Assembly: GCA_031264155.1 (NCBI GenBank)
Contig: JAISEJ010000176.1
Coordinates: 1-36,789, forward strand
Length of the DNA: 36,789 nucleotides
Direction: 5' to 3'
Source of the DNA: Tannerella sp.
GTDB taxonomy: Bacteria > Bacteroidota > Bacteroidia > Bacteroidales > Tannerellaceae
In this document: piece after piece, positions 1 to 10,300 of the stretch
Layout: the number at the start of each line of letters is the position of its first letter
How positions within the stretch are numbered: position 1 is the stretch's first letter
Program-made: the position numbers and the translations under genes
The notes under the pieces: model-generated
What the model saw: the letters and a program-made list of their open reading frames with translations, nothing else
What the model was told of the DNA's origin: nothing
Databases searched by the model: none

Positions 1-369
1 CCGGTAATGCGCTTCGTTGCGCAGATAACTGAAATGAACCGTTAAGATTTTCATTTGAATTATGAATTTTGATTGACTGTCCACGACCGTGGAAAACATG
101 AATGACATGTCATTTATAAAATCCACGACCGTGGAAAACATGAATGACATGTCATTTATAAGATCCACGACCGTGCAAAGCATGAATGACATCTCATTTA
201 TAAGATCCACGACCGTGGAAAACGTGAGTGACATGTCATTTATAAGATCCACGACCGTGCAAAGCATGAATGACATCTCATTTATAAAATCCACGGCTGT
301 GGAAAGTGATTTTGACATCCCAAACACGAAATCCACAGTTGCAGGGAGCGTTTTTAACATTTCCGGCAT
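1..369 (-). CDS. DUF6261-like protein, 5' part only (runs off the left edge), with a possible N-terminal 14-residue tandem-repeat extension
   Basis: Minus-frame reading with no stop from 477 to 1. Translation from ATG at 369: MPEMLKTLPATVDFVFGMSKSLSTAVDFINEMSFMLCTVVDLINDMSLTFSTVVDLINEMSFMLCTVVDLINDMSFMFSTVVDFINDMSFMFSTVVDSQSKFIIQMKILTVHFSYLRNEAHYR... The MKILTVHFSYLRNEAHYR segment (ATG at 54) resembles the N-terminus of Bacteroidetes DUF6261 proteins. Absent from the ORF track because it is open at the edge. True start may be 54 or in the repeat. Confidence 0.5.
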   Translation of the reverse strand, partial: MPEMLKTLPATVDFVFGMSKSLSTAVDFINEMSFMLCTVVDLINDMSLTFSTVVDLINEMSFMLCTVVDLINDMSFMFSTVVDFINDMSFMFSTVVDSQSKFIIQMKILTVHFSYLRNEAHYR

Positions 370-372
370 GAA
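79..372. repeat. Tandem array, 7 units x 42 bp (last two diverged), each with two internal palindromes
   Basis: Units at 79,121,163,205,247,289,331; consensus atCCACGACCGTGGaaaacATGAATGACATGTCATTTATaaa. CCACG-AC-CGTGG and ATGACATGTCAT are inverted repeats. Confidence 0.95.
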
Positions 373-600
373 AATCGTCGTCCCGGCAAGCGTCCCGCAT
401 CTGCCGGCGTGAGACCCGACGCTGCGACAAATGCGCCGGGAGTTTTGCAGAAAGGAAAATGAGTTGATTTTATTATTTTAAACAGCATATCCGTTATATT
501 TTCGAAAGGCGAAGACAAGTATTTTTTTCTGATTTCAAAGTTTCCTTTCGGTTTTTTTCAGCGATTCGGCAATTATGCTGCGCACGGCATAAGCTTATAC

Positions 601-628
601 GTGAAGACGCGATGCGCCGCGTCTCTAC
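601..628. repeat. 28-bp imperfect palindrome, GTAG/CTAC family copy 1
   Basis: GTGAAGACGCGATGCGCCGCGTCTCTAC. Confidence 0.7.
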
Positions 629-736
629 TCCGCCGTCTCGGCCATGCCTGTACTTCACACAGGATAAAATGGCGAGATAAGAGTATTTTGCAAATCATAC
701 TGTGCGCGGCCCGGTTATGTGCATGACAGGCTGACA

Positions 737-922
737 CCGGAAGGCGTCCGAAGTTGATAAACCCGGATGCAGTCCGGGGAGAAACGTCCCTCTTTATCCT
801 CAACTCCGAAGCGGGTTGAACGCCTTTGCGGTATAGCATACGGACGGAGGGTTGAAAAGGCTTTCATTGCAGTTCAACCCCCGGATTGCACCCGGGGTTT
901 ATCCGAATCAGACGCCTTCCGG
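737..922. repeat. Nested inverted-repeat element (about 43-bp outer arms, inner stem)
   Basis: Left arm 737-779 CCGGAAGGCGTCCGAAGTTGATAAACCCGGATGCAGTCCGGGG matches the reverse complement of 879-922; inner GGGTTGAAC (813-821) matches the reverse complement of GTTCAACCC (872-880). Confidence 0.85.
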
Positions 923-1005
923 CATCCGGCCGCAATCGTGAAGCCATGCACGAAACCATCCCGCGTGCAGCATATCCGGCAATCCGCCGGGGATTGCATC
1001 GCCCG

Positions 1006-1033
1006 GTAGAGACAGGGCATGTCCTGTCTCTAC
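1006..1033. repeat. 28-bp palindrome, GTAG/CTAC family copy 2
   Basis: GTAGAGACAGGGCATGTCCTGTCTCTAC, one mismatched pair. Confidence 0.85.
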
Positions 1034-1383
1034 ATTCCGCATCATACGGTTGCTAACCTTTTCCCCTTTTTTCCCCGTTTATGAGGCCGGCTTCCGCAAC
1101 GGACGGGCTGCGGCAATTTGCAATGCACCCATCGGTAAACGCCGTGTAATGATGGCGCATTTGCGCAAATCCGGGTACAAATATTTGCTGCGGATAATAC
1201 AACTGTTGAAAAAAAACGCAAAAAAAAACCGTAAAAATTTGTTTAGCATCAGAATGAACATTATCTTTACCCCCTCAATTGCGTGTCCTTGGCAATGGAA
1301 AGGGATAAGCTGTTGTTTTTTTTCAGATGATAATTGTAGAGTGCTGGATTGAGGTGAAAGCAAACAAATATAATAAAATAAAT

Positions 1384-4300
1384 ATGAAAAAAAATCTTAC
1401 AAATTTAATTGCATGCGCAGCATTAATGCTGCTCGCTTGCGGAACTGCTGTTGGGCAGACATATTGGGGTTTCGGGTGTGACTGTAACGGTGGAACGTAT
1501 GACGTTGATGATTCATTTTCTTACGACGACGGACTGAATATTAATGGTAACAGGTATACTTATTACTTTGAATACCCAGTTCCAGCTAGCGGACGCCCAA
1601 CCTTTGGTGGTCATAATACGTCGAGTCCATATCCATCTGCCAACACGACACTTTATTGGGATAGTAGTGATAATCTGATGGTAATACAATGGCATTGGAC
1701 AGGAGGATGCACAAATGAATATCCTCTGGGTACCTGTATAGCGTGGAATTGGACTTTACAAATTGACAGAGAAGAACATGTTTCCTATCCTACCAACTTA
1801 TACCCTTCGCAATATCATTGCAAGAGTGGTTATGTTAAACGTACTGATGGCCATTTGACACAAAATCCTACCCATACGCATGGTATAATAACTGTAAATG
1901 TAAATTCTGTCGCTGCTTGTGGTTCCACACATTTTGGATGGCTCTATTGGGGAAGTCCTACATGGGGACATTATGGGTATACATATGATCCATTAACATT
2001 TGATTGGATTTCCAATTCATCAAATGATGGTCAACATGCTCTTACTAATAACGAAGGTCATTTCATCCTTACGAATAATGTTAACATGCGTTTGAAAGGC
2101 TCACCTCAATTCCGGACTAGTCCATCAAATATTCCTCTTGACAAACAATATCTTAAGTTTGGTAGTGGCTACTCCATTCGTTTTGATCAAACGTTTTCAG
2201 GTACCAGTACCGCAGTAGTCTCCGGCCAACAATCTCATCTGGCAGCAGATATAGGAACAGGTAATACCATCGGCCTTTGGGAGGGTACACTCTTTCCTTT
2301 AACATTTGTAAATGGAGGAACATTGCTTCTTGGCCCGAAGGGAGACGATCAGGATCTGATATTCCTTAAGCCCGGAGGTGGAACCATATCTGTAAAAAAT
2401 TATTTTTGTTGCAGTTCATCTGATACCGACCCCTTATGGGAACACCACGGCATACATTTTAATGTAGGAGGTATTACAAATACCTCTGCTTCTCAGATTA
2501 ACATTGAGAATGAATGTATTGTTGCCTGTGGTACTAATGATATTGCAGTCTATAATGATAATGCATGGCTGATTCTGGATGGAGACCAACTCCCCAATCT
2601 ATGGAAAGGCAATGTACTGGCATCGGCATGGGGGCATGTACGCATTGATACAATCGTAACCGCTAACACTGACGCAAAAACTCACGAAATAAGGTCTCAT
2701 AATAACGCATTGACTTTTATGAATAATTTTTCAGTGACAAACTCTCACGATGAGGCTCATGAATACTATCATGTGGACGGTGATTGCTGCGAATCCTATA
2801 TTTCTGCGGGCGGCACGCAGTCCTACACCTTTACTGGGATTGGCGGAAAATTAGACATGGTTACCGCAACAGGCACAATCGAAATGGCGGAAACATTTAA
2901 TTTTGCCGGAAAGGGGAACAACAATAAATTAAACATGCTTGGAGATGGCGGCATAAAGATTGACGGCGCTGATACTGTTAAAACAATAGACGAAGGTCAT
3001 GCCCGCTTCTATTCCGAAAGCGGCCCCATCTGGATGGGATCAACTCTGGAACATCTACAGGAAGGGACTGTAAATGGAGACAAAGGCCTTACCCTATGGG
3101 CTAACGGCGACGTCTATTGCCCTCCATATCCTCTTGTTTGTATGCCCGGTGGATATGTGCGGGTAGACGGTTCTATATCATCTACAAATACAGGTTTTGG
3201 TTTGGATACAATCCGGTCTTTTAAAGATTCGGTTAATTTAAATTCAGGTATTGCATATTCCGGTGAGAATGGCAAGTTATGGATTGACGGACATCTTTCC
3301 GTTAATATCAAAGGCAAACATGATGGCACAAATCCGGATCTTCCCACAGGTATAGTTTTAGGTGCCGCCCGGGGAGGAAACGAAGGCGTTTATATTCATC
3401 GCACGGGAGCAGGCAGTGATTCGATTCATTCCAAGGGAGGACATATATACGTATCAGACCCGTTTACCTATTGGCAAAATCTCCTCCTCACCGGCAGCAG
3501 CAATGGCCTGACGCTTTTTGCCGAAGGAGCGTGTGATGCTGTGACTTGTGATAATCCGTCGATTCCGATTCATGGATATATTGCATTAGACAGTTCCGTT
3601 ACAACAAAAAATTCCGACGAAGGTTATGTATTAATAAAATCACTGAACGATCATGTTACTTTGGGACATGGTATGGTTCATGAAGGGATAAACGGAAATC
3701 TTGATATTTTCGGAAATAAATATGTCGATATAAAGGATGGTTATAATAGCGGCAAGGAACAGTCCACCAATCCCGATATAACATTGCCAGCTGTCCTTGA
3801 TTCGATCGGCTTGTATATTTACCGTAACGGTACAGGTAACGACAATATTATCTCGGATGCAGGTCACATTTATATATACAAGTCACTTACGTACGATCAA
3901 GCAGTAGCTGCCAATGGCGGTTCGGGTTTGACTGTAAATGCACAGGGAGATTGCGTGACAGCAGTTGACTGTTACGGTCAGGTTGGAGGCTTTGTCAAAA
4001 TAGACAGCGCCGTTACCACTACCAATATAGGTAATGGGTTCACCGTTATTAAATCCGATAATCATTATGTAGAGATGAATGGAGGCTTTGTACATACAGG
4101 CGTTGACAGCAGTCTTCTGGTTTCCGGTAAAACAAAGGTAGATATCAATAACGCATATCCGGCAGATTACTTTCATTCCGCCATATCATCCGCCATACCG
4201 GTTCCGGGAATATCCGGCCAAAGAGAAGGTGTTTATATTCTTCGTACGGGAACAGGCAGTGATACTATCATTTCAAGTGGCGGTCATGTAAACGTTACTG

Positions 4301-7300
4301 ATCCTTTCTTTTATGAACAAAAACAAAATGTTAGTACGACGAGCGGTCTTGCCATATTGGCAGAGGGGGCTTGTGAGGTAGTTCTTCCTTGTGGTGAGCT
4401 AGGCTATGTATGGTTACAGAACGATGTATGGACGAAAAACGTTTCGGAAGGTCCGACTACAATCCAATCTAATAATCATTATGTCCGTATCGGTGAAGAT
4501 AGTCGCAATCCTGACCATACCGGAGCTCGTTTTACCCATTTGGGAGTAAGCGGCAATTTGAATATTCTTGCAAAGGGTGAGAGTGGTGCATGTGGTCCGA
4601 TTTGTGATAATATTGAATGGACTCTTTGGGAGCATTATAATAACATACCTCATTCTGGACGCAGTTATGTCTGGATTGGTAATGATGTAAAAATTACCAT
4701 GGACGGAACCAATGGTACAGGAATAGACGGTAATGCCGTTATCCGTTCTTATAACGACGTTGTTAATATGGATGATTCCGTAACATTTACAGATGCGAAT
4801 GGCGCCAATTTCTTAGTGGATGGCGAATATGGTATTCGTACACTTGGTCCGACAGCCTTGACAAACAACAAATATACCCCGTCGCCGGCTAATGGTTTAA
4901 CCATTGGAACTACTTCGGGTTACGCTACTGCCGGGCAGGGGTTTGTTACTTATCTTTCCCAAAGTGGTTATGTTGATTTCGGCAAAGCTCCCGATATAAG
5001 CGATGAAGCCAATTTTAATACTCCATTCCTGTATACGGCAGGAGAGAGTGAGAATGCGCTGTTGATCGAAGGAGATTTCCGCGTATTCTTTGGCGATTCG
5101 ACAACAATTACGATGGGCAGGAGTACTAGTCCCAGTACCGTCTTCGGTAATGCAAAAATTTATTCGCCTGAGGGTTGGATTAAATTTGCAGATACTTTAG
5201 GATATACGGGAACAGAAGGCAATCTTATCATTTACGCAAATGGCACTAACGCAAGCACCCGTTCCGACCTGCTTCAGACTCTTGGATGTATCGATCACGC
5301 CGGTTTTATTTTATTTGACAGCATTACGAAGATTTCATATCCTAATCAATTGGATATGGGTATCACATGGATACATTCCAGTAATGATGATGTTGTAATC
5401 GGCGATATGTTTACGTATGAAAGTGGAGAACCAGCAAGTCACCCGTATGAAAACGGCGAATTTATCATGCAGGCAGGCCAGGATATCTATGGAAAGAGTT
5501 TTGATGATACGATTCATTTTATACAACGGGGCGACAGCAGCATCCTTCTGGAAGCTCAAAAAACGATTCGCCTGCAACAAATGCTGTACATTGATCGTGA
5601 AAAGGCGCTGCAAGGCGATATAACCTTTAAAGCAGGTTATCCAACATTTGCGGAACCGGCAGATGCTATGGCTCCACATGAAGCCTCTTTCAGAGACTAT
5701 ATGCCGTCGGCAATGCTGATAAAAGATAATGCGACAGGATACTGGAATCCGGGAGACTGTGGCACTCATGATTATATAAACCGGTATGAGGGCCATGATA
5801 CGGGCAGCGATATATGGTTTGAAGGCCGTGTTTGGCTTGATCTTACACAATCCACGAAGCCGAATAATAATATTAAGACCACATTCCGCGCATTCAATTC
5901 CATCTTTATTGATTCCACTTTCGTATATGAGCAATATGTTAGCGAAGGAGGAGACATATTGCTGTTTGCCGAAACCGGGAACATCGAAGCGGCAGTAACC
6001 CGTCAAGACGCAAGTGAATTTCCGACAACCGGTTATATTGCAGACGATACGGTACGATTCGACATTCAAAATATAGATTTTAATAAAGAAATCCGCATTC
6101 AGGCAGGCAATCAGGTCTGGGATGGAGATGAAGATGACCAACCGACGAACTTGCTTACCTGCTGGAAAAAAGGAGACGTAGTGGGTGCTGAATATAACGG
6201 CAATATCCTGTACAATAAACCTTTCATAATGGATAACAGAGGCAAGGGATATACGATTCTATCGGCTGCCCGCGACATTGAAACCCAGGTCATGGCTCCG
6301 TTTATCTTTACTTATAACGGCGGACATCAGGCATCGGGCGATCTGGACGTCACAGCCGGCCGTCATATAGAAACTCATGCCATGATGCAGTTTAATTATC
6401 CTGATGATGAAAACCAGGCAAATGTAACATTGGAAGCCGGCCGTCTGGATACCACTGACATGATTGCAAGTAATGCGTTGTGTAAAACAATCGAAGAAGG
6501 AACGACGCTGGCAGACATCAACGGCGACGCTTTCAATCCTGACGTACGAACGGGAGGAAAACCTGACGGTAACCCGGCGATAAACAATGAATTTGCCGCA
6601 GGAGGAAAAGGACACGGCAGTATATTGCTCTTCGACTCTCTCGAATTTAACTACGACGGTGCAGGAACAGTCCTGTTAGTCGCTGAAAACGGCAATATAG
6701 AATCCGATCCTTATCTCCACAAGACTCCTGGAGGACCGGCCAATCCGGGTCAAGGCGGTAATACAGGGAATTGGGGCAACGGCTACAACACCTTGTCGTC
6801 GCTCGACCCGATTCAGCATGACGCCCAGTTAACATTCAACCACGGCGGGTCAGGCATTACGCAGTTAAAGGCTATCGACATCAAACTGCACGACAAGATT
6901 TCTTACCTGGCTACTCAACAAGCTAACAAGAAGAATGGTCAGTTCTATATCACGGCTTATGATTCCGTTCTGACGCGCAATTTGCAGTATGAGAATCACA
7001 CGGATACGGGAAGCGTGTTTATCACAACGGCCAAGTACAAGAGTACCCTTTGTGACGTTGTAGAATATGATTGTGCACTCGGAGGCCCGGGCATACATCA
7101 GGGACATATCGTGCTGGGTTACGGCGCAGACTGTGATAATGAGAATATGAACGACAGCATTATCTTCGATTATAACCGCCTTGGCACGAACAATGCAACG
7201 ACAGGCGGAAACATCCACATCCTTGCAGGATTCGAAGGCTTTGAGAGAAACCGCATAACCGGGAAGCCGAACAGCACGGAACTGTTCAAGGACGATAAAA

Positions 7301-10300
7301 CGGGTATGGACAAGGACAAAGGCAAAGGATACGGTGGAAACATTACATTCGATTATACGGAATTTTACATGCCGACCGGAAGCGGTACGACGGGCGGTTT
7401 CACGGAAATCCGCACGCCGAACGGAAATATCTGGGGTAAGGATTCGATCCTCTACCGCGGCGTAAACGGCGATTTCCTTGTAGACGCAGGCCAAGGTTCG
7501 ACGGACGACCTGAGGGCGATCCGCTGGAGGAGCATGGAAGGCGCCTTATGTATCGGCGGCTCCGAAGACATCCTGAACACCGACATAAAGGATAATTGCG
7601 GCGACACCGCTTTGTGGCGTACCGGCAATATCATGATGAAGGGCGCAACATTGAATTTCGGAAAACCGAGCACAACGGCAGTAGGAACCGGAAACGCAAT
7701 ATTCCGCACACGCGAAGGCTTCATTGATACCTACGACGCATTTACGGTAGACAGTATGGCAGGCAACCTGCTGAAATATGCAGGAATGGAAAATACAATA
7801 GAACGCCGGAAGAACAACTGGGGCGACGTAAGCGAACGCGACTTCCGTTATACCCCGGTGAAGGAAAGCGGAAGCGTCTTCTTCGGTGCAGACGACAATG
7901 TCATGCTGAACTACGGAAACAGCAACCTGGACTACTGGAATTATGGAGACAAAACGACGGGAAGTCCGGGAAATCCGGGAAATTATGACATAACCGGTTT
8001 CCGCGGTCATAAGCTGAACAACGTAAATAATCCCTATTATTATACGTCTTATGAAGGTTACATAGAGGATCTATGCTACGCAACGTTCAACGTAAACGTT
8101 GACGGGTATATGTTCTACCGCAATGACTACAATCCGCGCCGAAATTTACATCTGTTGTACAGAGGTTGCGAGGGCAGCGACTGTTCCGGTCTCACGGGCG
8201 ACTGTAAGACGACATCGAACGGAGCGCGCGACCTTGCGTTTAACTTCGACGAAGACATTCAGGGCGCAAAGGTACAGTCCGGCGGTCTGGCCGTAGTGGC
8301 TTCAAACTATATCGACCTGTTTACCAAATTCACCTATCGGGGTGGCGAAGGAAGCGGACTGGGCGCTGTGCCGGGCATGAACAACCTTCACGGCGAATCG
8401 GTATCCGGCTATGGCCTGTATATCAAATCGCAGTACAATGGCGAAGGTAACAACCACCCGGAAAAACGCCGCGCAACATGCGAAAACTGTGACGGAACAT
8501 CGTCATGGCCGATCGGTGGCGGTACCAGCATCGCAATTCCCGAAATGACGTACATCGGTTTCCACGACGACGCCCGCATTCATACGAACAATCAGAAATC
8601 CCTGCTGGAAGCGCCCGTCATCGAGTTCTTCGGCCATGCCGAATTAGACAGCGAAACGGAGAAGGGCAGCAAGACGAAAATCACGCTGAAAGGCGACAGC
8701 CTCATCTTCCACGACAGCGTCATCTTCGACGGCACCAGCATCGATCTGACTCCTTTCACGACGGACGCCACTCAGCGCGCAAACGACATGCGCTACGGCG
8801 TAATCAACGACCGCGGCAACACGGCAAACTACAGCTTCTACGGCCCGGCTATCGAAATGGAAGACCGCGTGCTTCCGGTGATCGAACTGGGCTACCAGCG
8901 CTGCACCGAACCGGGCACAGCTCCGAACCTCGCTCCGAACGTACGCTCAATGAACGGTAAAGAAAGAACGCCGGCGGTCGGAGGCGACGTCATCGTAGCT
9001 TTCAAGCACGGCTATTCCATGCCGATCTTCAACAGCGTCGTTGCGAACAATGCAAGGATTTCGTTCATCAGCGATTCGCTTGACGGCGTGACCGGCGGCG
9101 AATACATTGACGCTTTCATCCGCACCGACCTGCTCCGCATCCGGAACAAGGTAGAATTTTACACCGACCCGCAGCAGCCGATCAACCGTTCGGGCAAATT
9201 CGTAATGGCTACGCCGGCTCAGATGGATGACCAGATGGTTGATCCGGGCATGTATACGCGCCACCTGCACACCGAACCGGGTAGCGAGTTGAGCATACCG
9301 GGCGAAGATTCGCTGATCGTTGTTGCTACTACCGTGGTAGGCGGTTACGGTGAAATTCATGAAAACGTATTTGTGAAAGCGAACGCTACGCTGGCTCCGG
9401 GTTTTGCTTCCTTAATGGAAGGCGACTGCCAGACGCCTTATCACCAGGGTAAACTGACGATACATAATCTCCAGATGGAAAAGGACGCCGTCCTCCGCAT
9501 CTCGATTAACTATGCAACGTGCGTGCAGGAAAACGGAGAAGTAGTAAGCTGTATGCAGACCGACTTGTTGGAGGTACAGGATACGGTATTCTTCACGGAA
9601 GGAAAAGTGCCGTTGACGGTATTGCCGGAAACGGAAACGCTGCTCCCGGGCTGTTACCTGTTTATGACTTATGGCGATTCGCTGGGAGTAAGCCGGGAAT
9701 ATGTGAAGAACTTCGTACTGACGACGCAGCGTTACAAGGATAGTTATTACACCCTGGACTTCTCGGAAGCAGGAAAAGTGTACTTGTGCGTGACGGAGTT
9801 CCCGATACCGGAAGTACAGCGTTACGTAGACCTTCCGGCAGTAGAAGGCGTAACTACCGTACCGGGGCCGCGCCGCCACTACGTTAAGGGTAATAAGAAT
9901 TTCACCTTCACCGCAACGTTCACGGGCGCTCCGCTGAAAGTAACTGCAACCGGTTTCTATTCGGGCTGGATACTCGACCTGGACAATACGGCGAAAATAT
10001 TGGGAAACAATTATTATGAATATACGATCTATCAGGTGGTAGAGCCTTGGACGGTCTATATCGGCCCGGATGCATCCACCGTATCGAACGAGTTCGTTAC
10101 CGGCAAGCAGCGTGTATGGGCGTACCGGAATACATTGTATATAAACTCCGAAAAGAGCGACGTCGTAAGTATCTATAACATAACCGGCGTCCTGAACAAA
10201 AAGATGGAAATCCCCGAAGGCGTAAGCAAGTTTACGCTGGAGAGAGGCGCTTATGTAGTGACCCTGAAAGACGGTTCGATACACAAGATAATCATCAGAT

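Noticed and set aside
79-372. Possible CRISPR array (regular repeats)
   Set aside because: Whole 42-bp unit is repeated with no unique spacers and no cas genes are nearby.
89-412. Plus-strand 107-aa repeat ORF (MENMNDMSFIKSTTV...)
   Set aside because: Starts inside the repeat after an in-frame TGA at 74-76 with no independent start signal. The minus frame joins a recognisable protein and fits the diverged units better. Not fully excluded.
573-1363. Small ORFs in the 5' intergenic region (573-839, 767-1009, 1050-1352, 1079-1363)
   Set aside because: Overlap palindromic repeats, contradict each other across strands, and have no recognisable protein features.
5335-6141. Long antisense ORFs inside the giant gene (268 aa here; also 6865-7494, 9412-10284)
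   Set aside because: No recognisable motifs and fully antisense to a well-supported CDS; explained as shadow ORFs.
8505-8960. Plus-strand alternative-frame ORF of 151 aa (MADRWRYQHRNSRNDVHRF...)
   Set aside because: Arg/His-rich shadow frame in the GC-rich part of the giant gene.
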